Shown here in pieces: positions 13,840 to 22,622 of a DNA stretch of 25,747 nucleotides. Positions within the stretch are counted from its first letter, which is position 1. Every line of letters begins with the position of its first letter. Both the position numbers and the translations under genes were made by a program. The notes under the pieces are model-generated. The model was not told the origin of the DNA and did no database searches. It was given only the letters and a program-made list of their open reading frames with translations. The stretch comes from an uncultured Gammaproteobacteria bacterium (GTDB lineage: Bacteria; Pseudomonadota; Gammaproteobacteria; Chromatiales; Chromatiaceae), in the NCBI GenBank assembly GCA_937926265.1, contig CALAZS010000009.1, forward strand, positions 1-25,747. Direction: 5' to 3'.

Positions 13840-15753
13840 ATGGGATCACTCTTTGCAAAGATACCATTAACTTTACTTTTGCTGCTGCTACTTGTTTTTC
13901 CTGTTTCTGCCCAGGAAGTCATTCTTGATTATCACAGTGATATTGAGGTGTTGGGAAACGGCAATGTCATTGTAGAGGAAACGATCAGGGTTCAGGCTGA
14001 AGGAAAAAAAATTAAACGGGGTATCTACCGCGATTTTCCAACCGACTATAAAGATAACCTGGGTAATCATTACAAGGTTGGTTTTACACTGCTGAGTGTG
14101 CAAAGAGACGGGCGTTCGGACTCTTACCATACTGAACAAAAAGCCAACGGCATACGTATCTATATTGGCAATAAAAATGTCTATCTGAAAAATGGCATCT
14201 ATACCTACAGGATTCGGTATCAGACAACCCGCCAGCTGGGGTTCTTTGATAATCATGACGAGCTTTACTGGAATGTAACGGGTAACGATTGGGAATTCCC
14301 GATTGAAAAAGCCAGTGCGTCAGTGAAATTGCCGGCAGGCGTCTATTTTGATGATGTAACGCTTAAAGGCTTTACCGGTTTCCAGGGTGATACCGGGCAG
14401 GATTACACAGCTCAAGTTGACAGCGGTTATGCAACTGCAACTTTTTCAACAACACGGACATTAGCAAATCGTGAAGGCTTAACTATAGTTGTAACCTGGC
14501 CTAAAGGGTTTGTAACAGAACCGACTTCGGAACAGAAGCTCTCATGGTTTTTCAAAGATAACCAGGCTGTGTTTATAGGTGGGGCTGGTGTCCTGGTAAT
14601 CCTGGCTTATTACCTGTTTGCCTGGCGAATGGTGGGCAAAGATCCTGATGCCGGGGTGATTATTCCGCTTTATCAGCCGGCAAGCGGTTATTCTCCTGCT
14701 TCCATGCGCTTTATTCGTCGAATGGGTTACGATGACAAGTCATTTGCAGCTGCCGTTATCAATCTGGCGGTAAAAGGCTATGTCACTATCAAGGAAGATA
14801 CAGAAGGCGAGTTTACTCTTACCAAAACCGGTGAAAATGCAAAACTGGCTCCTGGTGAAGGGGTTATTGCCGGTACTCTGTTTGGTGGAGTTCGCAACAG
14901 TATTACCCTGGAACAGAAAAATCATAAGGTAATTGGCAAGGCGGTAAAACTTCATAAAAACTCACTTAAGCGTGACTATGAACGCATCTATTTTAAAACC
15001 AACATCGGTTACCTGGTGCCTGGATTTGTTCTCAGTGTTGTCTGTATCGGGGCGACGTTATTATCACTGCCGAGTGAGATTGCACAGCTGGCTGGTTTTT
15101 TTACAGTCTGGCTTTCTGTCTGGACTGTCGGCGTGGTTTTTCTGGCTAAAAATGCCATAGCTGCCTGGAAAAGTGCTTTAAAAGGCGGGTCGTATTTCGG
15201 GGCAATTTTCGCTACTGCTTTTGCCACGCCTTTTTTCATCGCCGAAATCGGTGCATTGTATGTCGTAAATACCGAGGCTTCTCCTGCGTACTTTTTGATT
15301 TTACTGGCAGTCATTATGACCAACCTGATGTTCTATCAGTGGATGAAGGCACCGACTAAGGCAGGGCGCAGGTTACTTGATCAGGTTGATGGCTTTCGGC
15401 TGTATCTGTCTGTAGCCGAAAAAGATGAACTGAATATGAAACATCCGCCGGATAAAACACCGGAGTTGTTTGAAAAATTCCTGCCGTATGCCATTGCACT
15501 GGATGTTGAACAGGAATGGGCAGAAAAATTTAATGATGTTTTGATTAAGACTATGGCTGGAGATAAAGGCTATCACCCAGGCTGGTACAGCGGGCGCAAC
15601 TGGAGTTCTCAAAACCTTTCAGGTTTTAGTGGCGCCATGGGAAGCGCGATGAGTTCTGCCATTTCATCTTCATCAGCTGCTCCCGGTTCTTCCTCGGGTG
15701 GCGGTGGTTCATCCGGAGGTGGCGGTGGCGGTGGTGGAGGCGGTGGCTGGTAA
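13840..15753 (+). CDS. DUF2207 membrane protein with Gly-rich tail
   Basis: A 637-residue membrane protein of the DUF2207 family. A signal peptide (MGSLFAKIPLTLLLLLLLVFPVSAQE) is followed by the exported DUF2207 domain to about residue 240 (IKRGIYRDFPTDY, YTYRIRYQTTRQLGFFDNHDELYWNVTGNDWEFPI). Next come a transmembrane helix, the cytoplasmic segment LYQPASGYSPASMRFIRRMGYDDKSFAAAVINLAVKGYVTIKED, four more hydrophobic segments, and a C-terminal domain ending in a Ser/Gly tract with a long Gly run and a final Trp. This layout is standard for the family. ATG 13840, eight bases after an AGGG, is preferred to an in-frame TTG (13798) inside lemA because it starts the signal peptide. The function is unknown; pairing with LemA suggests a joint envelope role. 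Confidence 0.92.
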   Translation: MGSLFAKIPLTLLLLLLLVFPVSAQEVILDYHSDIEVLGNGNVIVEETIRVQAEGKKIKRGIYRDFPTDYKDNLGNHYKVGFTLLSVQRDGRSDSYHTEQKANGIRIYIGNKNVYLKNGIYTYRIRYQTTRQLGFFDNHDELYWNVTGNDWEFPIEKASASVKLPAGVYFDDVTLKGFTGFQGDTGQDYTAQVDSGYATATFSTTRTLANREGLTIVVTWPKGFVTEPTSEQKLSWFFKDNQAVFIGGAGVLVILAYYLFAWRMVGKDPDAGVIIPLYQPASGYSPASMRFIRRMGYDDKSFAAAVINLAVKGYVTIKEDTEGEFTLTKTGENAKLAPGEGVIAGTLFGGVRNSITLEQKNHKVIGKAVKLHKNSLKRDYERIYFKTNIGYLVPGFVLSVVCIGATLLSLPSEIAQLAGFFTVWLSVWTVGVVFLAKNAIAAWKSALKGGSYFGAIFATAFATPFFIAEIGALYVVNTEASPAYFLILLAVIMTNLMFYQWMKAPTKAGRRLLDQVDGFRLYLSVAEKDELNMKHPPDKTPELFEKFLPYAIALDVEQEWAEKFNDVLIKTMAGDKGYHPGWYSGRNWSSQNLSGFSGAMGSAMSSAISSSSAAPGSSSGGGGSSGGGGGGGGGGGW

Positions 15754-15853
15754 GCCTGTGCACTGATTGAAACCAAAGGAGACTTTATCCAGTCCCATGA
15801 TGTTTACATCAGGCCATCTGGTGAAGACGCAGCTTAACGCTTAATTTTTGGGT

Positions 15854-16315
15854 TCATCGAGTAACCCGAGTGTTTCCATTGACGGTTAATATTCTCACTC
15901 TATCACCGACTTGGAGAATCTCGCCTTCATCAAGTTCCTGTACATAGGCACGTAACTCGCCACTATCTTCCATTACTGTAATTTCAACGCCTTTGGTTCT
16001 TGTAATACCTTCTTCCATCGCGGCACCAGCCATACCACCAGCAACTGCTCCAATAACAGCAGCTACAATTGAACCTCTGCCACCACCAATCTCACTTCCT
16101 GCAATTCCTCCTACTGCAGCACCTGCCGCAGAACCAATGTTAGTTTTTGTTCCCTCTATGTTTACAGGTCTAAGAGATTCAATCACACCCATGCGAACGG
16201 TTTGAGGTTTTCGGACTTCATCTCTTGAATAGGTATCTCCAGTCAGCTTGGAAGCGCAGCCTGTAAGTACAAATGTAAATGAGTAGATTATTGCGAGGAG
16301 TATTAACTTGTTCAT
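15854..16315 (-). CDS. Glycine-zipper outer-membrane lipoprotein (SlyB/17-kDa antigen-like)
   Basis: A 153-residue predicted lipoprotein: the signal peptide ends in the lipobox VLTGC with Cys20 as lipid attachment. Residues of about 60-105 form a glycine zipper (GSAAGAAVGGIAGSEIGGGRGSIVAAVIGAVAGGMAGAAMEEG, in two blocks), the membrane-inserting part of the SlyB/Rickettsia 17-kDa antigen family. A small beta-rich C-terminal domain follows (VEITVMEDSGELRAYVQ... LQVGDRVRILTVNG). The start is supported by GAGG seven bases before the ATG. It is convergent with the DUF2207 gene across a 100-base gap with no strong terminator. Confidence 0.88.
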   Translation of the reverse strand: MNKLILLAIIYSFTFVLTGCASKLTGDTYSRDEVRKPQTVRMGVIESLRPVNIEGTKTNIGSAAGAAVGGIAGSEIGGGRGSIVAAVIGAVAGGMAGAAMEEGITRTKGVEITVMEDSGELRAYVQELDEGEILQVGDRVRILTVNGNTRVTR

Positions 16316-16586
16316 TTCTTAGCCTCTTAAGTTCCAGGTAGTAGTTTGATTGTACAAAATCTATAACAGAAATATGTTGTTGGAAATACGGCTTCAAGTA
16401 TTAGTTGGTTCTGCTGTTTGGGCTCAGTTTTTAATATGAGTCACAAGAGATATTGTAAACCATTTTTTAGCTATAAGTTTTTCAATGCAATGCTAGACTT
16501 AATAATTGAAGACTTGTACTCCCCATTGAGTAACGTCAGAACAAATCTGTAAATTAGACCAATCATAGGTGATTCGAAGGTAAATT

Positions 16587-17213
16587 ATGGTACTGGAACT
16601 TGAACCGATGGAAGGTGAAAAAGTCCTCTCCGAGGAAGAGAAGGAGCGTCTTGAAAGGCGAATCAAACCCATTCCTTCGGAAAAACTGGAGGTTTTCACT
16701 GAAGGGGATGCCAGGCAGATCAAAAACTTCCTAATACAACTTATCGCGGTAACCGAGCAGATTCATCATGACATGACTATTGAGAATCCGCCCAGCGATG
16801 TCAAAGAACATGAAGATAAGATGCACAACCTTCGCCGTCATCTGTTTACAGACCAGCACCCGGCCGTCAGGCAATTTTGCGAGCTTCTTGATATTTCTCC
16901 TGCAGAGCCATGGCAAGAGTTTGAGGTCCTCATCTCGGAGCTGATCGAGGAAGATCGCCATCATTTTTTCGCAGTCAAAAACGAAAGTGGGGTAAAGGCT
17001 GCTTTAGATAATCCTTTCCTTATGCATGCTGAAGACTACCAGGATAGCGCCGAAGAGGAGAGACTTGCCCTGGCTGGAAAGAGCCGCATTACGCCTCATG
17101 AAATCGGTGAGCTGATTAATCATCATTCCCTCGAGGAAATTGTCAAAGACATCATTAGCGCCCGAAATGTGATTAGCGGGCAGTTCTGGCAAAACCAATA
17201 TTACGATTTATGA
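16587..17213 (+). CDS. Acidic protein of unknown function
   Basis: A 208-residue cytoplasmic protein, with no signal peptide or membrane helix, that I do not recognise. The N-terminal 30 residues are strongly charged (EGEKVLSEEEKERLERRIK). The rest looks helical, rich in Glu and Asp, with several His clusters (IHHDM, DRHHFF, NHHSLEEIV). Candidate amphipathic helices are at about 45-60, 100-125 and 170-195. AAGG lies six bases before ATG 16587, and codon use resembles its neighbours, so it is likely a real gene. It stands alone between two convergent or divergent neighbours, so context does not assign a role. Confidence 0.7.
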   Translation: MVLELEPMEGEKVLSEEEKERLERRIKPIPSEKLEVFTEGDARQIKNFLIQLIAVTEQIHHDMTIENPPSDVKEHEDKMHNLRRHLFTDQHPAVRQFCELLDISPAEPWQEFEVLISELIEEDRHHFFAVKNESGVKAALDNPFLMHAEDYQDSAEEERLALAGKSRITPHEIGELINHHSLEEIVKDIISARNVISGQFWQNQYYDL

Positions 17214-17243
17214 AGAGTTTGCTTTTTATATCTGAGCCAATCT

Positions 17244-18266
17244 TCACGAGTTAATTATAATGACACTAAGCGCAACAGCATAAACTCCAAGAATGAAAGC
17301 ACTCTCGAATCCGATTCGACCAATTCCATAAGTTTGACGCCGAACCAGGCCTAATAGCAGGATAGCTGTCATCAGGATACTGACCAGGCCCCAGGTCATC
17401 TGGACTGGAGCCATGTCATGGTAAATGGAGCCTTTGGAGTAGCCAATATCTGCAGTGGCAATAACCAGCATATTGAAGCAATTCGTGCCAAAGATGTTGC
17501 TTACTGCCAGAGTCAGAGCGCCAATTCTTATGGCAGCTATGGTGGTCACCAGTTCCGGAGCAGATGTTGCCAAAGCGGTAAGCAGGCCTCCTACTATGGT
17601 TTCAGCCAACCCGGCATTGTCAGCAATTCCCTTTCCTGACTCCATCAAAACCCATCCTGCCATTCCCGTTAGAATTGCCATTCCAATAAATCCAGACCAG
17701 ACAGCAATCGTTGAGCGACCCTGGTAATACTGCTCGGGAGTATCTGATACGGTTTGGAGTGTTTGTCTGGGAAACCACATTGGGTTTACTTTTGTGCGAT
17801 GAACCAAATGCAGACCAAACAAATAAGCAGTTACGATAAGCGGTGTGACCGGGTGAATTTGCCAATTAGAAATCGTAGGGGTGAATATGGCTATCAACGG
17901 CATCGTTAACAACACTATGAGCAACCCGGCCAGCATAAGCTTCACAGGGGAGGCGGCGGCATGTTCCAGGTTGGCTTTGCGGTAAACAATATCCGCTACT
18001 CCAAGGAAGGCCAGGTTGGCGGCCATACTGCCCATGATGTTGCTCATCGCCAGATCCGGTCGGTCATCTAACGCGGCACTCAAGGTTGCGGCAAAATCAG
18101 GTATTGACGTCACACCTGCCAGAAACAGAACCCCGAAGAGTGCTTCACCCAGGCCAGTTCTGTCAGCCAGAATATCTGCCCAACGAGACAGTCTTATACC
18201 AGCGAAAATGATAACCAGGGTGGAAATGCCAAAAGCAATTAGGCTGGAAAGTAACGAAGAAAACAT
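17244..18266 (-). CDS. CaCA-superfamily sodium/calcium exchanger-like antiporter
   Basis: A 340-residue integral membrane protein with about ten hydrophobic segments in two inverted halves, as in the Ca2+/cation antiporter superfamily. The second alpha repeat is canonical: ALATSAPELVTT (Glu238) and SNIFGTNCFN. The first is altered: GVTSIPDF has Asp57 where Glu is usual, and SNIMGSMAAN has Met81 where the GSN Asn is usual. The transported ion is therefore uncertain. The start is taken at ATG 18266, seven bases after the pyrC stop; a GTG at 18308 inside pyrC is an alternative. No ribosome site is clear, so coupling to pyrC translation is likely. Confidence 0.88.
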   Translation of the reverse strand: MFSSLLSSLIAFGISTLVIIFAGIRLSRWADILADRTGLGEALFGVLFLAGVTSIPDFAATLSAALDDRPDLAMSNIMGSMAANLAFLGVADIVYRKANLEHAAASPVKLMLAGLLIVLLTMPLIAIFTPTISNWQIHPVTPLIVTAYLFGLHLVHRTKVNPMWFPRQTLQTVSDTPEQYYQGRSTIAVWSGFIGMAILTGMAGWVLMESGKGIADNAGLAETIVGGLLTALATSAPELVTTIAAIRIGALTLAVSNIFGTNCFNMLVIATADIGYSKGSIYHDMAPVQMTWGLVSILMTAILLLGLVRRQTYGIGRIGFESAFILGVYAVALSVIIINS

Positions 18267-18273
18267 TAAAGCG

Positions 18274-19320
18274 TCAGAACGTAGCCATACTCCATTCCAG
18301 AGTGTCACCCGCTCTGTAGGGTGATACTGACAGGCCTTCCTGTCCTATTGTCTCAGGAACTTTCTGAGCCTTTTTTTCTAATGTTACTTTTTGTTTGTTG
18401 ATCGGTAACCTATAAAAAGCAGGTCCATTCAACGAAGAAAAGGCCTCGAATTTATCAAGTGCCTGTTCTTCATCAAAAACCTGTAAATAATTTTCCAGGG
18501 CATGTGGTGCAGTAAAAATACCGGCACAGCCGCAAGCGCTTTCTTTATCAAAAATGGTATGTGGCGCTGTATCGGTTCCAAGGAAGAATTTTTTGCTGCC
18601 TGAAGTTGCTGCTTTACGAAGAGCAAGCCGATGGACCTCGCGTTTGGCGACGGGTAAGCAGTAAAGGTGGGGTCTTATACCACCAACCAACATATCGCTG
18701 CGATTGATTTGCAAGTGATGGGCTGTGATAGTCGCAGCAATATTATTGCCACTTGATTCAACAAAGTCTGCAGCTTGTTTTGTAGTAATGTGTTCAAAAA
18801 CCACTCTTAACTCAGGCATGTCTTTAAGAAGAGGCTGCATGATTCTATCGATAAAAACTGTTTCCCTGTCAAAAATGTCGATATCTTTACTGACTACTTC
18901 ACCATGAACAAGCAGTGGCATACCAATTTTCTGCATGGTTTCAAGTACCGGGTAGATTTTTTTTATGTCGCTCACGCCATCCGCTGAATTTGTCGTGGCG
19001 TTTGCAGGATAAAGCTTGGCTGCTGTAAAAATATTCTCATCAAATCCATTTTTAAGTTCCTGATCATCAATACTGTCAGTCAGGTAAGCTGTCATTAATG
19101 GTTCGAAATCCGGGTAATCTTTTGTCGCTTTTAAGACGCGCTCTTTATAGGCAGATGCCATTGCAACAGTGATGACTGGGGGCTTGAGATTCGGCATGAT
19201 GATGGCTCGGCCAAATTGTCTTGCCGTGTATTTGGCAACTTGATTTAACATTTCGCCATCTCGCAGATGAACATGCCAATCGTCAGGTTTGGTAATGGTT
19301 ATTGATTTCATTGCTTCCAT
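18274..19320 (-). CDS. pyrC: Dihydroorotase, class II (E. coli type)
   Basis: Interconverts carbamoyl-aspartate and dihydroorotate in pyrimidine synthesis. The 348-residue length equals E. coli PyrC. The dinuclear zinc site is visible: DDWHVHLRDG (His16, His18, Arg20), the carbamylated Lys102 in FTAAKLYPANATTNS, LLVHGEV, VVFEHITT, and the metal Asp in LGTDTAPH. CGCAGIF(T)APHALENY is also typical of this class. ATG 19320 is used; a second ATG three codons in is possible. The antiporter gene starts seven bases past its stop on the same strand. Confidence 0.98.
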   Translation of the reverse strand: MEAMKSITITKPDDWHVHLRDGEMLNQVAKYTARQFGRAIIMPNLKPPVITVAMASAYKERVLKATKDYPDFEPLMTAYLTDSIDDQELKNGFDENIFTAAKLYPANATTNSADGVSDIKKIYPVLETMQKIGMPLLVHGEVVSKDIDIFDRETVFIDRIMQPLLKDMPELRVVFEHITTKQAADFVESSGNNIAATITAHHLQINRSDMLVGGIRPHLYCLPVAKREVHRLALRKAATSGSKKFFLGTDTAPHTIFDKESACGCAGIFTAPHALENYLQVFDEEQALDKFEAFSSLNGPAFYRLPINKQKVTLEKKAQKVPETIGQEGLSVSPYRAGDTLEWSMATF

Positions 19321-19458
19321 CTGAATTTATAATAATCCACCTTTAATAATCGGTAGATCTCCTGAAAATAAAAAAACCTTCAGTTCATTCTACATGATGA
19401 GATGCGATTTTAGACTATTGATTATGATAATTTTAGCCTGGAGGATAGCCGTAGTTCA

Positions 19459-20274
19459 TTAACTGGCAGTGATTAAATTTTTGTAACGCTCTTCAAGTAG
19501 TGACGCAAAATCCGGATGCTCTGCAATCAGGGGGGTAAGAGAAACTTTAAATCCCGGATTTTTATCCATAACTGACTGACAAATCTCTGCTATGTCGCCG
19601 CCTTCACCCGCATGCCGTCCAGGCAGGAAAAACATCATGGCAACTACAGCACCAGGGCTTTTTTCTACGGCACGTTCATTCAACCAGTCTTCCAGTAGCT
19701 GGCCGTTAAAATCATATTCTTTGCCTTCACGACGCTCCATGCAGGCTTGAGCGACTTGATATTCATCGCCAAGCAGGTCTTGAACTGAGTTGGCTAAATG
19801 TTCACGTACTGCCGTAACTCTTGGCACAGGAGATCCATGATCTACCAGTACAATATTTCGCAATCCGTTAGCGCTTTGTTTGACATGATCGGCGAGTATT
19901 TTCGCTAACCTGGCGTCACCTTCAGGCAGGGGATATACAGGTTTGGCTATCTGAATCTCAAATTCGCCGTATTTCTCTTCAAGCCTGGTTTTTTCGTCTG
20001 GTACAAATTTGGTTAAGGCTTTGCTGTTGCCAAAAAACAGAGGCAAAAGAATATAATCCCGGTTACCTTCTGATAGCTTTTCAGCCATGAACTCATTAAA
20101 TACGTTGGCTTTAGTGCCTCCAATTTTCTCAACAGGGATTTTGTTGGCATGTTGCAGGGAAACAGGGTGTACTGTTTGGCCGATAATGTCGGATAAAAGC
20201 CCGCTCAACTGACGAAGTTTGATTGTGGCATTTGGCTGTGTAGAGCCATTATCGGATAGCAGAATAGTAGTCAT
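19459..20274 (-). CDS. CbiX-type chelatase-like protein, two half-domains
   Basis: A 271-residue protein made of two chelatase-like halves, related to CbiX/SirB sirohydrochlorin chelatases that insert Co or Fe into sirohydrochlorin. The second half keeps the metal-binding histidines: VDHGSPVPRVTAVREHL (His146) and FFLPGRHAGEGGDIAEIC (His221). The first half has lost them: LLSDNGSTQP has Asn9 in place of His, and LPLFFGNSKAL lacks the GxH. So one active half and one structural half are expected. Siroheme or cobalamin synthesis is a plausible role, but no neighbours from those pathways are in the window. It lies upstream of pyrC on the same strand, 138 bases away. Confidence 0.8.
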   Translation of the reverse strand: MTTILLSDNGSTQPNATIKLRQLSGLLSDIIGQTVHPVSLQHANKIPVEKIGGTKANVFNEFMAEKLSEGNRDYILLPLFFGNSKALTKFVPDEKTRLEEKYGEFEIQIAKPVYPLPEGDARLAKILADHVKQSANGLRNIVLVDHGSPVPRVTAVREHLANSVQDLLGDEYQVAQACMERREGKEYDFNGQLLEDWLNERAVEKSPGAVVAMMFFLPGRHAGEGGDIAEICQSVMDKNPGFKVSLTPLIAEHPDFASLLEERYKNLITAS

Positions 20275-20432
20275 ATTTATAAGCGTAAAATTGGCATAAA
20301 ATTTATTTCTATCCCTGATGATAAATCAATTTTTTCACAGAATTTCCCTGATATTGCGATTGTTTAGCGATTTCATTAGGGCTAAATCAATGTGTCGACA
20401 GTTAATTTAACCACTATTTATTTCTTGATTCA

Positions 20433-20467
20433 TATGTCGGCATGTTAGATTAGAACATACAGACATA
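20433..20467. promoter_or_regulatory. Inverted repeat upstream of the EAL gene
   Basis: TATGTCGGCATGTT (20433-20446) and AACATACAGACATA (20454-20467) form an inverted repeat with 12 of 14 positions matching and a seven-base spacer. It ends 18 bases before the start of the GGDEF/EAL gene. It could be a dimeric regulator site or a leader hairpin. No -10/-35 pair around it is convincing. Confidence 0.35.
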
Positions 20468-20485
20468 ACTATTATTGACATTCTA

Positions 20486-21775
20486 ATGCCAATCGATGAG
20501 CTGACTAAACTGGATGACCGTACAACTTTCTATAGAAACCTCAAGGAACAGGTCAGCTATACTATTAAGCACAAAATCAAGTCGGCTCTTTTGCTGATAG
20601 ACATCGACCATTTTCACAAAATCAATTCCCAGTATGGATATGATACAGGCGATAAGCTTCTGGCAAAGTTTGCCGAGTTGCTTCTTTCAGTAAAGCGCGA
20701 GCAGGATTATCTTGCACGGGTAGGTGACAATACTTTTGCCTTGCTGTTGATGGGTATCATGAATACCGGCCACGCAGAACTGGCTGCCAGAAAAATCCTT
20801 CGTCAGCTGGAAGTTCCATTCACCTACAATGATTTCAGTATCACGCTGGAATGCTCTATTTCAATGGCATTGTGTCCAATACATGCCCGTGATGCCCGTC
20901 ACTTGTTCAGGGAAGCCGAACTTATTCTTTCCGATGCAAAAGAACAGAGTGAAAAAATCTGTATATCCAATGCCAATGCCGAGGCTGATTTATCAGATTA
21001 CTGGGATATTGAAATGGATATTGTTAATGCCGTTAGAAATAATGAATTTCATCTTCATTACCAGCCGAAAGTTGATATTCAAAACCGGCGTGTAAGCGGA
21101 GCAGAGGCACTGTTACGCTGGAAACATCATTCACGTGGCTATGTTTCGCCTAATATCTTTATCCCAATTGCAGAACAAAACGGGATTATGAAACAGATAA
21201 TTGGCTGGGTACTGAATACTTCGCTCAGGCATGCGGCCAAATGGTCAGACAAATGGGGTGCGCAGACAGTTTCGGTAAACGTGCCACCCGACTTTATCCT
21301 GATGCATGACTTTGTCGATATGGTCAGCAGTTCACTGAGTTTGTGGCGTACCGACAATGTATTGCTCACTATTGAAATTATTGAACGATCTTTTATCAGC
21401 CAGATTGACCGGACTATTGAAACACTCGATAAACTGCGTGATATGGGTGTGAAAATTTCCATTGATGATTTTGGTACCGGTTATTCGAGCCTCTCTTACT
21501 TTGAAAAATTACCTGTTGATGAGATCAAAATTGATCAGAGCTTTGTTGTTAACTTAAGAGAAAGCAAGGCCAGCCGTGATATTGTGAAATTGATTCGTGA
21601 CCTTGGGCATGCTTTTGAGCTAAAGGTGGTTGCTGAAGGTGTTGAAGACGAGCAGGTACTTAAATACCTGCACAAGCTTAAATGTGATGTTATCCAGGGA
21701 TATTACTTTTCCAAGCCACTGCCAAACAAAGACTATATGGAATGGCTGACCAATGTGAGCATCCCGGAGCTATAA
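20486..21775 (+). CDS. Degenerate GGDEF plus intact EAL c-di-GMP phosphodiesterase
   Basis: A 429-residue cytoplasmic protein with no sensor or membrane segment. Residues 1-160 form a GGDEF domain whose active site reads GDNTF (80-84) in place of GGDEF, so cyclase activity is unlikely. Residues 175-425 form an EAL domain with its catalytic set present: E207 in EALLRW, N265 in SVNV, E297, D327-D328 in DDFGTGYSS, K348 in KIDQSFV, E384/E387 in AEGVE and Q404 in QGYYFSKPL. It should hydrolyse c-di-GMP, with the GGDEF part perhaps binding GTP as a regulator. ATG 20486 has no clear ribosome site. The REC-REC gene starts seven bases after its stop, so the two are probably one operon. Confidence 0.92.
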   Translation: MPIDELTKLDDRTTFYRNLKEQVSYTIKHKIKSALLLIDIDHFHKINSQYGYDTGDKLLAKFAELLLSVKREQDYLARVGDNTFALLLMGIMNTGHAELAARKILRQLEVPFTYNDFSITLECSISMALCPIHARDARHLFREAELILSDAKEQSEKICISNANAEADLSDYWDIEMDIVNAVRNNEFHLHYQPKVDIQNRRVSGAEALLRWKHHSRGYVSPNIFIPIAEQNGIMKQIIGWVLNTSLRHAAKWSDKWGAQTVSVNVPPDFILMHDFVDMVSSSLSLWRTDNVLLTIEIIERSFISQIDRTIETLDKLRDMGVKISIDDFGTGYSSLSYFEKLPVDEIKIDQSFVVNLRESKASRDIVKLIRDLGHAFELKVVAEGVEDEQVLKYLHKLKCDVIQGYYFSKPLPNKDYMEWLTNVSIPEL

Positions 21776-21782
21776 TTGGAAA

Positions 21783-22616
21783 ATGAATACTGAAGTAACA
21801 CAGAAAGTCATTATTGCCGATGATTCCAATGCTTTGAGGGTTGTTTTATCTTCTTTTTTCAAGGAGTTGGGATACTCGGTCGTTTCACTTCTCAAAGATG
21901 GGGTGAATGTACTCCAGAATGTGGAGCGTTACGATGCCGATATTGTCTGCCTGGATTACCACATGCCGAAAAAAGATGGTCTTGAGACACTAAAAGATCT
22001 TCACGAGCAATATCCCGATGTGGCGGTTGTCATGATTACTGGTGATGAAAACCCGGAAATTCATGAAATTGCCACGGAGCTGGGAGCTGATGGTTTTATC
22101 ACCAAACCGTTCAGCCAGGACCAAATTGCGGCAGAGATGAAAAAAGTATCCTCTGCGCTGTATTCAATAAAACGCATTCGCAAAAACTCATTCGATCATT
22201 CGACTAAAGTCTCCGATAGAACAGCTGTGGTAGTGGATGACAGTGAAACCATGAGACGGCTTTTACAGGTGATACTCGAGGACATCGGGATTAATGTTGT
22301 TGGTGAAGGCCTCAACGGTCAGCAGGCAATTGATCTTGTCAAAGAAAAGGTGCCAGACCTGTTGTGCATGGATATTGAAATGCCTGTAAAGGATGGTATC
22401 TCGGCATTGGCAGAGATAAAAGGCCTGTATCCCGAAGTTCAAGTCATAATGATCACGAGTCTCGGCGACAAAAAAACAGTTGTGGACGCCATTCAGAAAG
22501 GTGCATCCGGTTATATTCTCAAACCTTATGATCCGGAACTGGTTGAAAAAGAAATCCAGAAGGTTTTATCCGACAGCACTGTTGATGATATCGATTCATT
22601 ATTTGATCCTGCTTAA
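21783..22616 (+). CDS. Tandem REC-REC response regulator without output domain
   Basis: A 277-residue protein with two CheY-like receiver domains joined by a short linker. REC1 has D13-D14, phosphoacceptor D58 (VCLDYHMPKKDG), T86 and K108. REC2 has D152-D153, phosphoacceptor D197 (LCMDIEMPVKDG), T225 and K247. Both are complete, so both should take phosphate. There is no DNA-binding or enzymatic output, so signalling is by protein contact. Following the EAL gene after seven bases (GGA three bases before ATG), it may control that phosphodiesterase in trans. No histidine kinase is in the window. Its stop is convergent with the lipoprotein gene at 22623; a six-pair hairpin without T-run covers both stops (22606-22623). 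Confidence 0.93.
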   Translation: MNTEVTQKVIIADDSNALRVVLSSFFKELGYSVVSLLKDGVNVLQNVERYDADIVCLDYHMPKKDGLETLKDLHEQYPDVAVVMITGDENPEIHEIATELGADGFITKPFSQDQIAAEMKKVSSALYSIKRIRKNSFDHSTKVSDRTAVVVDDSETMRRLLQVILEDIGINVVGEGLNGQQAIDLVKEKVPDLLCMDIEMPVKDGISALAEIKGLYPEVQVIMITSLGDKKTVVDAIQKGASGYILKPYDPELVEKEIQKVLSDSTVDDIDSLFDPA

Positions 22617-22622
22617 TCAGGA

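Noticed and set aside
13798..13840. TTG start of the DUF2207 gene inside lemA
   Set aside because: The ATG at 13840 has a spaced AGGG and begins a clean signal peptide; the extra 14 residues are not signal-like.
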